Assembly: GCF_000002235.5 (NCBI RefSeq)
Contig: NW_022145606.1
Coordinates: 49,691,636-49,755,635, forward strand
Origin: Strongylocentrotus purpuratus
Lineage: Eukaryota; Echinodermata; Echinoidea; Camarodonta; Strongylocentrotidae
DNA length: 64,000 bases
Reading direction: 5' to 3'
The notes under the pieces are model-generated. The model was not told the origin of the DNA. It saw only the letters and a list, made by a program, of their open reading frames with translations, and ran no database searches. Every line of letters starts with the position of its first letter. Position 1 is the first letter of the stretch. Position numbers and translations under genes: made by a program. Positions 35,578 through 47,479 of the stretch are shown here, piece by piece.

Positions 35578-35785
35578 GCGTTTGTGTTTCCAGGCAAACG
35601 TGGACGTTCATTATAATACACACCTTCAAACCGTGGACACTCGCCAAATGCGGACGTCCTCGGTGAAAAAAAACTGAAGCAAAGGGATTAGATAGTGTTT
35701 GGTGTGTCCGAATTAAATTATCGCATCGATCCAAGGAAGTCCGCGGTATCCTGTGCTAAATCATACATAAAGTGTGTAAAGGATC
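35578..35785 (+). repeat. segmental duplication, copy 1
   Basis: The block matches 36778-37045. Shared sequence includes CAGGCAAACGTGGACGTTCA, ACACCTTCAAACCGTGGA, AAATGCGGACGTCCTCG and ATTAAATTATCGCA(T/G)CGATC. It lies immediately upstream of the CpG-rich block. Confidence 0.8.
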
Positions 35786-36026
35786 TGCCGTGTGTCATAT
35801 TTCACCGCCTGACACGATAGAGGAGACCCTAAAGCCCTCTAGTGGTTCTTCGAGGCCAGTCCGCGGTCGGGCATCTTTCGCGCGCCCCAGGTTTTTCGCG
35901 GCAATTTCGGTAGCTAGTACAGTGGCCGTGCAGTATGCGCGTGGACGTGGCCACGTCCACGCGCATACATGCAGATCACGATTGGAAAAGCTAGCTGCAC
36001 TGAACAACTGACAACAACAGAGAGAG
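35786..36026 (+). promoter_or_regulatory. putative CpG-rich promoter / untranslated first exon
   Basis: This is the most CpG-dense stretch outside repeat arrays, with CGCGCGCC-like and GTCCGCGGTC-like motifs. It ends at a strong donor, GAGAG|GTGAGTAAGT, at 36026/36027. No long open frame is present, so a 5' untranslated exon is plausible. The nearest plus-strand coding exon with a matching acceptor is at 49645 (SET gene), which would make a 13.6-kb first intron spanning the macrosatellite. That link is inference only. Confidence 0.35.
35933..35968. repeat. 36-bp perfect palindrome
   Basis: GTATGCGCGTGGACGTGG is followed directly by its exact reverse complement, with no spacer. Each arm contains CGTGGACGTGG, so the site holds two ACGTGG/CCACGT motifs back to back. 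Confidence 0.95.
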
Positions 36027-36029
36027 GTG

Positions 36030-36775
36030 AGTAAGTATTTTATGCATGTACTTGTTTTAATTACATTAACTTGGACGAGATCACAACCCAGGGTTGACGG
36101 CAGGCCATAGGCTTATTTACTAAAAACAAATAATTAGACTAGTCTATAGACCTCTATAACGGCCCAACGGCAACGTGGTACTCCTACGTAGCATCCATGC
36201 ATTTTAAACCAGGACCGATTAGGCCTATGCATGACTAGATCTATCATCTAGATCATGAGTATGGACAAAGAAAATGACGTCCCATTTGCATGGAGTATTC
36301 ATTTTTTCCGGAATTGAAGAGGCTCTTTTCATCCTAAATGTATGCGACAGCTCCCGTATTGTATACTGTTGCATGGAATTGGAAGATCTGTTGTGGTTGT
36401 TTGTTTTTGATCATGAGAGTTACATTCTTTTGCACATGGTTGTGATGGAAAACGGGTTTTTATGTAGTGCAGTAGACATTACTGGACAACGGGGTTACAA
36501 CTTGTTCTAGGGTGAGTTCTTTAATTATGGTGTAGCATGATGGTCATGACGATCAGTAGGCCTAACTTTCAACGGAGCTAGATCTAAATCTAGGTCTAGA
36601 TCTAGGCTAATTCCGAAACAAGTTTAATTTAACTTCCAAAAAGGGCCTAGACTCTAGATCTACTCCCTAGCTCTAGAGTTTAGACTAGATCTAGAACTAG
36701 ACTAGTCTAGAGATAGTAGAGTCTAGACATCTATGATCTAGATCTAGATGTAGACCCTAGGTAATAAATATAATC
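36030..36775. other. non-coding stretch with TAGATC-rich simple repeat
   Basis: The first half is unremarkable. 36580-36760 is dense in overlapping TAGATCTAG/CTAGAGTCTAG motifs. No gene is recognised. Confidence 0.5.
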
Positions 36776-36777
36776 AG

Positions 36778-37045
36778 CGTTTGTGTTTACAGGCAAACGT
36801 GGACGTTCATTAGATATAGATTCTAGATCTAGATCTAGTCTAGATCTAGAACTAGATCTACACACCTTCAAACCGTGGAATGCACCTCCCAAATGCGGAC
36901 GTCCTCGTTGAAAAAAAAGGCGTAGGCCTAGACCTAGATTCTAGTAGAATATACTGCTTGGCGGCGCTATTAAATTATCGCAGCGATCGAGGAGGTCCGT
37001 GATATTCTGTGCTAAATCAAACTCAAAGTGTGAGGCTTAATCCAA
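36778..37045 (+). repeat. segmental duplication, copy 2
   Basis: It matches 35578-35785 but is interrupted by TAGATC-rich inserts (about 36810-36858 and 36923-36945), showing expansion of the simple repeat after duplication. Confidence 0.8.
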
Positions 37046-38757
37046 CTTAATAATTAGACCCTAGCAATTATATAAAAGTCATATTGCACGCTAAGAAATC
37101 GATATCTAGCGCAGCGTACGCGTATCTAGCTAGATATAGATCTAAAGCGGGGAGCGGAGTATTATTAGAAAACAATTTTTTGTTAACTTTTGCCTTGGAG
37201 TTAGGCCTAGCTGTTTTGACTTATGGATTCTATAATGAAGCCATGAATTTCAGCTGTCTGATGTATGGATTTTATTTTTACTCGAGTCAAGGCAAGTGGA
37301 ATCCCGTGGACTTTTTGGTAAGCCTGCAAGGCCGCAGGGTCTTATCTTTCCATTTTCTAGAACCAACATGAACATAATATACTCTAGATATAACTCTCGT
37401 AGACTCTAAACTTTTGTTTGTTTTGATTTTCATGTGTCGGTATTTTATAAAACAAATAACGCACTTGACCCTGTTGTGCGTAATGTAAATGCAGTGTACG
37501 CTCGGTTTTTCCAGATGGTGCGCCCTGTGAACTCGCCGCAAGCAGCTCGTTGCACAGAGGCGGCACCAATCTAAAGAAACCTCGCGTGTACTGTAAGGCT
37601 GTGAATAACCGTGTAATGAGGTACTCGAGTACACTTCCAGGCTTACAGTCAAATAGTCGGACGCCGTGTTTTCTTTTATAATAAAAATTATTTAAAAAAA
37701 AAAATTACCACCATACTATGGTAGAAGACTAGAAGTATACCGAAAACTCAACTTATTTTACCTTGAGTTCCAGTTGAAGGCGCTGATTCAATAATAATAA
37801 TTGTAAACAATGCTGTTTTTAAAACCAAAGATGACTTGACCTCCGAGTCCAAACAGAAATCCGGACATTTGGTCCCAGTTTCTGAGTGGTGAGTTGACAG
37901 TGATTGAGCTGGAAACATTTTTACCCACGATACCATGCTAGCGCTAGCTCCCGGGCACGGGTAAGCGTCGGCCTGGACAGTGCAAATGTCATGTCGTATT
38001 CAGATATATTGTGTAAAAATGTCTCTCGATCATTTAAGAATGTCAAATTCAGTTCTCAACACGAGAGGTACATGTACAGTGTAAATGTAACTTGACTTAT
38101 GCTCAGTCAGAAATGTCAACCCCTTATAACACGTTTAATAGGTAACACGTCTATGGAGAGCATAATTGTTGTGTGAACCCTTCAGTAGCACCCTTTATTT
38201 TTCCTCGGCCATGACATTTTTAATTTCACCTTCAAATTTTTTTTGGAAAAATTTGCCAAGTTCAAATTCAGAATAGAACTTGTTGTTGGTTTAAAATGGT
38301 TTACCCTGACCTTCACATTTGAGGATCTCAATATTTTGAGCACCAGAGCTCTAGCTCTCCTTAACAACATTTCAGGACCTCGATTTACATACTGAGCTCT
38401 TTAGTACTACTTGAAATACAGATGTGCAAAGATAGAGCTCCTTGTTCAGCACCTTAGTAAACTAAGGAGAGAGATCAACAGAGCTCCTGATTTTTTTAGA
38501 AATGAAGGCCTGTAAAAAAAATCACTGTTCGATTTCCCCTGTGTTACCAAATGCTCACTAAATTTTCAACAATTTATTATATCTTGTCTATTTCAGGATT
38601 TGATAGCACTCTGACAGGGAATAATTAGCCTTTTGACCCCCCCCCCCCCCCCTGACTGGGAAAGTTTGCCAGAGATCGGGAAATTTGCCCCTTAGAGCGG
38701 ACAGGCCTGGTACACCCCTGAGCATGTTTATAGGATACTGAATGGTAAATAGGCCTA
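37046..38757. other. non-coding spacer
   Basis: I see only short open frames without coding character, an A-run at 37692-37704 and a poly-C run at 38637-38652. Confidence 0.4.
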
Positions 38758-39240
38758 ATGGGTAGGCACAGCAAAGAGAACAGAAGAGCATACCTAAAGA
38801 GAAGAAAGGTAAAAATCAGAGAAGTGAAATTAGCTCAGGAAGATAATCACACAAGTCACATTCAAGTTGATAGCCCGGCAACAAGAAGCCATATTGTTAC
38901 TGAAGATAACAGCCATTCTAACAGTCACAGCCATACCCTCTCATCATCATCGTCGTCTCTATTTCCTACATGGACATCAGCATCACTTCCATCAACTCGT
39001 GGACAGATTTGTGTGAATACTGCAAAATCAATTTGCACCAGTAAAGCCTCTTCAACAACAGCTGCAATTTTGCGAGGTGAAATCCCTAAAAAAGTATCAA
39101 ATGACATTTTGATGACAAAGTGGAATGAACACAGATTGCTGTATAAACAATTGACTCTTGTCAAGAGAAGATTAAACGTGATAGAATATGGAAAAAGAGG
39201 TCAGATGCTTAATCAGATGGGAGTCGATATGAAAAGATGA
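38758..39240 (+). CDS. hypothetical 160-residue protein or exon
   Basis: The intact ATG-to-TGA frame begins MGRHSKENRRAYLKRRKVKI. It has a strongly basic N-terminus, a Ser/His-rich centre (a run of about seven Ser near residues 61-67) and a charged C-terminal part (ILMTKWNEHRLLYKQL...VKRRLNVIEYGKR) that could form helices. I do not recognise the family. Codon use is even, and the frame is longer than random frames nearby, but no splice sites or neighbours confirm it. It could be an exon of an undetected gene, a remnant of a mobile-element protein, or chance. It lies just upstream of the macrosatellite. Confidence 0.35.
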   Translation: MGRHSKENRRAYLKRRKVKIREVKLAQEDNHTSHIQVDSPATRSHIVTEDNSHSNSHSHTLSSSSSSLFPTWTSASLPSTRGQICVNTAKSICTSKASSTTAAILRGEIPKKVSNDILMTKWNEHRLLYKQLTLVKRRLNVIEYGKRGQMLNQMGVDMKR

Positions 39241-39329
39241 ACAACAATAATTTAAGGTGTGTATTTTGGAATTTACTGACCATTCACATTTAGTGGACAA
39301 ATTCTCAAATGCTATAAATATTGCTTAAA

Positions 39330-42300
39330 AATGTGTCGCCTGTCAGCTGATCATCCATACTGTATTAGCACGAAGACTGAGGAATATGACACTTAACAAA
39401 TAAGTGATCATTTATTAATATCTTGTTGTCATCTTCCACATTTTTTCTACTTTTTGAGTGGGGATAATATCATGCGGTACAAACATTTCCTGGTCTTCAC
39501 TAGTGGTATCTAAAATGTGATAAGACTGGCAAGATACTGAAGTACACTGAGCTTTGTTAAGCCAGGATTATACTCAGGCGTTTTTTACGCCAGTGGGAGA
39601 CGCCGCTGAGGCTTTCACGAAGGCTTTGGTGACTTCAGCGTCTCCGAAAAAAATGCCAGCGACACAGACGCTGCGGAAAGCGAGAAAATTCAAAATGTTG
39701 AACTTTTTCTTTCTCCACCGCGACAGACAGAGTGTTTGAGGTCACATGATCTTGTGCACATTTCATAAAAGAGTTTGGTGAAAATCCCCAAAGCCAGCGA
39801 ATTTGAGTTGCTTTGTGTTTTGAGTGGGGCTAAACATAGGCAGTGGAATGAAAATATGTGTTTATTTCATTTTAAGGCAGCTCCATAAGCTATGGTTAGT
39901 TGCACATATATCCTTACAAGTGGCAAAGAAGAAAATCTGCCAATTAAAGCCCCATGGTAATACTAATTAGTAATATTATCAGGTTTTATCAAGTCAATGA
40001 ACAAGTATAATTTCTATTAATATTTAAGCTGCATGTTTTGACGTTCCTACAAATGTATCTGAGGCTGCTTTTAAGCCGATCTTGAAATTGCAACTAAATG
40101 AGTGCGAAGACTGAGGAGAGACGCTTACAAATGCTTTAGTGATCATGTGTAATACATGTAGATAGAACATAGCTAGTATCTTGTTGTCATCTTCTATCTT
40201 AAAATTTCAGTTGCCTTTTGAGTGTGGCTACTATCAGGTCATGCGGAATGAACTTTCCCTGACCTTCAGAGCTGATCTTGAAGGGGCATATTAGAAATGA
40301 GTGCGAAGATTGTGGCAAGCTAGAGACCAAGCGCAACTTTATAGATCATGTATCAGAATAGAAAGTAATCATAAAATAGTGAGTGTCTTGTTGTCATCTT
40401 CGATCTTTGAATTTGAGTTGCTTTGTATTTTGAGTGGGGCTAAACATAGGCAGTGGAATGAAAATATGTGTTTATTACATTTTAAGGTGGCTCCATCAGC
40501 TATGGTTACTTTTGCACAGAATTCCTAACACGTGGCAGTGGATGTGTGTTGATAGGAAAAGAAAATCTGCCAATTAAAGCTCATGATAATATTTACTAAT
40601 TTGTCAAATAATCATTAGGTTTTATCAAATCACTGAAAAAGTATGTGTACCATACTCCATTTTTTTAAAACTAATTTTTAAGCTGCATATATATGTTTTG
40701 ACGTTCCTACAAATGCATCAAAGCTGATTTTGAAATTGCAATTAAATAAGTGCGAAAACTGGAGTGAGACGCTTACAAATGCTTTATTGATCACATACAA
40801 GTAATAGATAGAATATAATTATGTGATATTAAGTATCTTGTTGTCATCTTCTATCTTAAAATTTCAGTTGCCTTTTGAGTGTGGCTACTATCAGGTCATG
40901 CGGAATGAACTTTCCCTGACCTTCAGAGCTGATCTTGAAGGGGCATATTAGAAATGAGTGCGAAGATTGTGGCAAGCTAGAGACCAAGCGCAACTTTATA
41001 GATCATGTATCAGAATAGAAAGTAATCATAAAATAGTGAGTGTCTTGTTGTCATCTTCGATCGTTGAATTTGAGTTGCTTTGTATTTTGAGTGGGGCTAA
41101 ACATAGGCAGTGGAATGAAAATATGTGTTTATTTCATTTTAAGGCAGCTCCATAAGCTATGGTTAGTTGCACATAATATATCCTTACAAGTGGCAAAGAA
41201 GAAAATCTGCCAATTAAAGCCCCATGGTAATACTAATTAGTAATATTATCAGGTTTTATCAAGTCAATGAAAAAGTATAATTTATATTAATATTTATAAG
41301 CTGCATGTTTTGACGTTCCTACAAATGTATCTGAGGCTGCTTTTAAGCCGATCTTGAAATTGCAACTAAATGAGTGCGAAGACTGAGGAGAGACGCTTAC
41401 AAATGCTTTAGTGATCATGTGTAATACATGTAGATAGAACATAGCTAGTATCTTGTTGTCATCTTCTATCTTAAAATTTCAGTTGCCTTTTGAGTGTGGC
41501 TACTATCAGGTCATGCGGAATGAACTTTCCCTGACCTTCAGAGCTGATCTTGAAGGGGCATATTAGAAATGAGTGCGAAGATTGTGGCAAGCTAGAGACC
41601 AAGCGCAACTTTATAGATCATGTATCAGAATAGAAAGTAATCATAAAATAGTGAGTGTCTTGTTGTCATCTTCGATCGTTGAATTTGAGTTGCTTTGTAT
41701 TTTGAGTGGGGCTAAACATAGGCAGTGGAATGAAAATATGTGTTTATTTCATTTTAAGGCAGCTCCATAAGCTATGGTTAGTTGCACATAATATATCCTT
41801 ACAAGTGGCAAAGAAGAAAATCTGCCAATTAAAGCCCCATGGTAATACTAATTAGTAATATTATCAGGTTTTATCAAGTCAATGAAAAAGTATAATTTAT
41901 ATTAATATTTATAAGCTGCATGTTTTGACGTTCCTACAAATGTATCTGAGGCTGCTTTTAAGCCGATCTTGAAATTGCAACTAAATGAGTGCGAAGACTG
42001 AGGAGAGACGCTTACAAATGCTTTAGTGATCATGTGTAATACATGTAGATAGAACATAATTATGTGTTCTAGTATCTTGTTGTCATCTTCTATCTTAAAA
42101 TTTCAGTTGCCTTTTGAGTGTGGCTACTATCAGGTCATGCGGAATGAACTTTCCCTGACCTTCAGAGCTGATCTTGAAGGGGCATATTAGAAATGAGTGC
42201 GAAGATTGTGGCAAGCTAGAGACCAAGCGCAACTTTATAGATCATGTATCAGAATAGAAAGTAATCATAAAATAGTGAGTGTCTTGTTGTCATCTTCGAT

Positions 42301-45300
42301 CTTTGAATTTGAGTTGCTTTGTATTTTGAGTGGGGCTAAACATAGGCAGTGGAATGAAAATATGTGTTTATTTCATTTTAAGGCAGCTCCATAAGCTATG
42401 GTTACTTTTGCACAGAATTCCTAACACGTGGCAGTGGATGTGTGTATTGATAAGAAAAGAAAATCTGCCAATTAAAGCTCATGATAATATTTACTTATTT
42501 GTCAAATAATCATTAGGTTTTATCAAATCACTGAAAAAGTATGTGTACCATACTCCATTTTTTTAAAACTAATTTTTAAGCTGCATATATATGTTTTGAC
42601 GTTCCTACAAATGCATCAAAGCTGATTTTGAAATTGCAATTAAATAAGTGCGAAAACTGGAGTGAGACGCTTACAAATGCTTTATTGATCACATACAAGT
42701 AATAGATAGAATATAATTATGTGATATTAAGTATCTTGTTGTCATCTTTTATCTTAAAATTTCAGTTGCCTTTTGAGTGTGGCTACTATCAGGTCATGCG
42801 GAATGAACTTGCCCTGACCTTCAGAGCTGATCTTGAAGGGGCATATTAGAAATGAGTGCGAAGATTGTGGCAAGCTAGAGACCAAGCGCAACTTTATAGA
42901 TCATGTATCAGAATAGAAAGTAATCATAAAATAGTGAGTGTCTTGTTGTCATCTTCGATCTTTGAATTTGAGTTGCTTTGTATTTTGAGTGGGGCTAAAC
43001 ATAGGCAGTGGAATGAAAATATGTGTTTATTACATTTTAAGGTGGCTCCATCAGCTATGGTTACTTTTGCACAGAATTCCTAACACGTGGCAGTGGATGT
43101 GTGTTGATAAGAAAAGAAAATCTGCCAATTAAAGCTCATGATAATATTTACTAATTTGTCAAATAATCATTAGGTTTTATCAAATCACTGAAAAAGTATG
43201 TGTACCATACTCCATTTTTTTAAAACTAATTTTTAAGCTGCATATATATGTTTTGACGTTCCTACAAATGCATCAAAGCTGATTTTGAAATTGCAATTAA
43301 ATAAGTGCGAAAACTGGAGTGAGACGCTTACAAATGCTTTATTGATCACATACAAGTAATAGATAGAATATAATTATGTGATATTAAGTATCTTGTTGTC
43401 ATCTTTTATCTTAAAATTTCAGTTGCCTTTTGAGTGTGGCTACTATCAGGTCATGCGGAATGAACTTTCCCTGACCTTCAGAGCTGATCTTGAAGGGGCA
43501 TATTAGAAATGAGTGCGAAGATTGTGGCAAGCTAGAGACCAAGCGCAACTTTATAGATCATGTATCAGAATAGAAAGTAATCATAAAATAGTGAGTGTCT
43601 TGTTGTCATCTTCGATCTTTGAATTTGAGTTGCTTTGTATTTTGAGTGGGGCTAAACATAGGCAGTGGAATGAAAATATGTGTTTATTACATTTTAAGGT
43701 GGCTCCATCAGCTATGGTTACTTTTGCACCGAATTCCTAACACGTGGCAGTGGATGTGTGTTGATAAGAAAAGAAAATCTGCCAATTAAAGCTCATGATA
43801 ATATTTACTAATTTGTCAAATAATCATTAGGTTTTATCAAATCACTGAAAAAGTATGTGTACCATACTCCATTTTTTTAAAACTAATTTTTAAGCTGCAT
43901 ATATATGTTTTGACGTTCCTACAAATGCATCAAAGCTGATTTTGAAATTGCAATTAAATAAGTGCGAAAACTGGAGTGAGACGCTTACAAATGCTTTATT
44001 GATCACATACAAGTAATAGATAGAATATAATTATGTGATATTAAGTATCTTGTTGTCATCTTCTATCTTAAAATTTCAGTTGCCTTTTGAGTGTGGCTAC
44101 TATCAGGTCATGCGGAATGAACTTTCCCTGACCTTCAGAGCTGATCTTGAAGGGGCATATTAGAAATGAGTGCGAAGATTGTGGCAAGCTAGAGACCAAG
44201 CGCAACTTTATAGATCATGTATCAGAATAGAAAGTAATCATAAAATAGTGAGTGTCTTGTTGTCATCTTCGATCGTTGAATTTGAGTTGCTTTGTATTTT
44301 GAGTGGGGCTAAACATAGGCAGTGGAATGAAAATATGTGTTTATTTCATTTTAAGGCAGCTCCATAAGCTATGGTTAGTTGCAATATATCCTTACAAGTG
44401 GCAAAGAAGAAAATCTGCCAATTAAAGCCCCATGGTAATACTAATTAGTAATATTATCAGGTTTTATCAAGTCAATGAAAAAGTATAATTTATATTAATA
44501 TTTATAAGCTGCATGTTTTGACGTTCCTACAAATGTATCTGAGGCTGCTTTTAAGCCGATCTTGAAATTGCAACTAAATGAGTGCGAAGACTGAGGAGAG
44601 ACGCTTACAAATGCTTTAGTGATCATGTGTAATACATGTAGATAGAACATAGCTAGTATCTTGTTGTCATCTTCTATCTTAAAATTTCAGTTGCCTTTTG
44701 AGTGTGGCTACTATCAGGTCATGCGGAATGAACTTTCCCTGACCTTCAGAGCTGATCTTGAAGGGGCATATTAGAAATGAGTGCGAAGATTGTGGCAAGC
44801 TAGAGACCAAGCGCAACTTTATAGATCATGTATCAGAATAGAAAGTAATCATAAAATAGTGAGTGTCTTGTTGTCATCTTCGATCGTTGAATTTGAGTTG
44901 CTTTGTATTTTGAGTGGGGCTAAACATAGGCAGTGGAATGAAAATATGTGTTTATTTCATTTTAAGGCAGCTCCATAAGCTATGGTTAGTTGCACATAAT
45001 ATATCCTTACAAGTGGCAAAGAAGAAAATCTGCCAATTAAAGCCCCATGGTAATACTAATTAGTAATATTATCAGGTTTTATCAAGTCAATGAAAAAGTA
45101 AAATTTATATTAATATTTATAAGCTGCATGTTTTGACGTTCCTACAAATGTATCTGAGGCTGCTTTTAAGCCGATCTTGAAATTGCAACTAAATGAGTGC
45201 GAAGACTGAGGAGAGACGCTTACAAATGCTTTAGTGATCATGTGTAATACATGTAGATAGAACATAATTATGTGTTCTAGTATCTTGTTGTCATCTTCTA

Positions 45301-47340
45301 TCTTAAAATTTCAGTTGCCTTTTGAGTGTGGCTACTATCAGGTCATGCGGAATGAACTTTCCCTGACCTTCAGAGCTGATCTTGAAGGGGCATATTAGAA
45401 ATGAGTGCGAAGATTGTGGCAAGCTAGAGACCAAGCGCAACTTTATAGATCATGTATCAGAATAGAAAGTAATCATAAAATAGTGAGTGTCTTGTTGTCA
45501 TCTTCGATCTTTGAATTTGAGTTGCTTTGTATTTTGAGTGGGGCTAAACATAGGCAGTGGAATGAAAATATGTGTTTATTTCATTTTAAGGCAGCTCCAT
45601 AAGCTATGGTTACTTTTGCACAGAATTCCTAACACGTGGCAGTGGATGTGTGTATTGATAAGAAAAGAAAATCTGCCAATTAAAGCTCATGATAATATTT
45701 ACTTATTTGTCAAATAATCATTAGGTTTTATCAAATCACTGAAAAAGTATGTGTACCATACTCCATTTTTTTAAAACTAATTTTTAAGCTGCATATATAT
45801 GTTTTGACGTTCCTACAAATGCATCAAAGCTGATTTTGAAATTGCAATTAAATAAGTGCGAAAACTGGAGTGAGACGCTTACAAATGCTTTATTGATCAC
45901 ATACAAGTAATAGATAGAATATAATTATGTGATATTAAGTATCTTGTTGTCATCTTTTATCTTAAAATTTCAGTTGCCTTTTGAGTGTGGCTACTATCAG
46001 GTCATGCGGAATGAACTTTCCCTGACCTTCAGAGCTGATCTTGAAGGGGCATATTAGAAATGAGTGCGAAGATTGTGGCAAGCTAGAGACCAAGCGCAAC
46101 TTTATAGATCATGTATCAGAATAGAAAGTAATCATAAAATAGTGAGTGTCTTGTTGTCATCTTCGATCTTTGAATTTGAGTTGCTTTGTATTTTGAGTGG
46201 GGCTAAACATAGGCAGTGGAATGAAAATATGTGTTTATTACATTTTAAGGTGGCTCCATCAGCTATGGTTACTTTTGCACCGAATTCCTAACACGTGGCA
46301 GTGGATGTGTGTTGATAAGAAAAGAAAATCTGCCAATTAAAGCTCATGATAATATTTACTAATTTGTCAAATAATCATTAGGTTTTATCAAATCACTGAA
46401 AAAGTATGTGTACCATACTCCATTTTTTTAAAACTAATTTTTAAGCTGCATATATATGTTTTGACGTTCCTACAAATGCATCAAAGCTGATTTTGAAATT
46501 GCAATTAAATAAGTGCGAAAACTGGAGTGAGACGCTTACAAATGCTTTATTGATCACATACAAGTAATAGATAGAATATAATTATGTGATATTAAGTATC
46601 TTGTTGTCATCTTCTATCTTAAAATTTCAGTTGCCTTTTGAGTGTGGCTACTATCAGGTCATGCGGAATGAACTTTCCCTGACCTTCAGAGCTGATCTTG
46701 AAGGGGCATATTAGAAATGAGTGCGAAGATTGTGGCAAGCTAGAGACCAAGCGCAACTTTATAGATCATGTATCAGAATAGAAAGTAATCATAAAATAGT
46801 GAGTGTCTTGTTGTCATCTTCGATCTTTGAATTTGAGTTGCTTTGTATTTTGAGTGGGGCTAAACATAGGCAGTGGAATGAAAATATGTGTTTATTACAT
46901 TTTAAGGTGGCTCCATCAGCTATGGTTACTTTTGCACAGAATTCCTTACACGTGGCAGTGGATGTGTGTATTGATTAGAAAAGAAAATCTGCCAATTAAA
47001 GCCCATGGTAAAATTTACTAATTAGTCAATTAATCATAAGCATATACATGTACATGTAATTATGTGATAGTATTAAGTATCTTGTTGTCATCTTCTATCT
47101 TAAAATTTCAGTTGCCTTTTGAGTGTGGCTAATATCAGGTCATAAGGAATGAACTTTCCCTGACCTTCAGAGCTGATCTTGAAGGACATTATCTGAAATG
47201 AGTGCAAAGAGACCCAACTTCCCAAGTGCAGCTTTATTGATCATGTATCAGAATAGAAAGTAATCATGCAATAGTGAGTGTCTTGTCAGCTATCTTTGAG
47301 TTGCTTTTTTGAGTGGGGCTAATTCCAGGTCCTGTAGAAA
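39330..47340 (+). repeat. macrosatellite, about 11 units of 611-659 bp with 3.21-kb higher-order repeat
   Basis: A fixed landmark (GTGCGAAGATTGTGGCAAGC) recurs at about 40301, 40958, 41573, 42197, 42856, 43513, 44170, 44781, 45405, 46064 and 46721. The spacings are 657, 615, 624, 659, 657, 657, 611, 624, 659 and 657. The pattern repeats every five units (3208-3212 bp), so 40958-44169 and 44170-47377 are two copies of a higher-order unit. Each unit is itself a dimer of two related halves that both carry TCTTGTTGTCATCTTC and TTTTGAGTG(T/G)GGCTA. Edge units (39330-40300 and 47040-47340) are shorter and diverged, while the centre is nearly identical, as expected from unequal exchange. Peptides of 65-85 codons recur in the units but start at GTG inside the satellite, so I do not call genes. 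Confidence 0.92.
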
Positions 47341-47479
47341 ATCACACCATTATGATTTGTTGTTAAATGAGAATTAAACAGATTTTCTGTTTTCCAAATA
47401 TTATATTTAAATTTAAATTTAAAGTGTCAAAAGTGCCACCTATTTCACAGTATTAGGGATCCTTAAGGTGTGTTTCTAG

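Noticed and set aside
37084-37371. 95-codon plus-strand frame
   Set aside because: There are no homology cues, splice signals or repeat-independent support, and it overlaps TAGATC-rich sequence.
40301-46978. Eleven near-identical 65-85-codon frames inside the macrosatellite
   Set aside because: They begin at GTG, not ATG, in the middle of the satellite unit, and their likeness comes from DNA homogenisation. The alternating ends (65 versus 75 codons) follow the satellite unit types.
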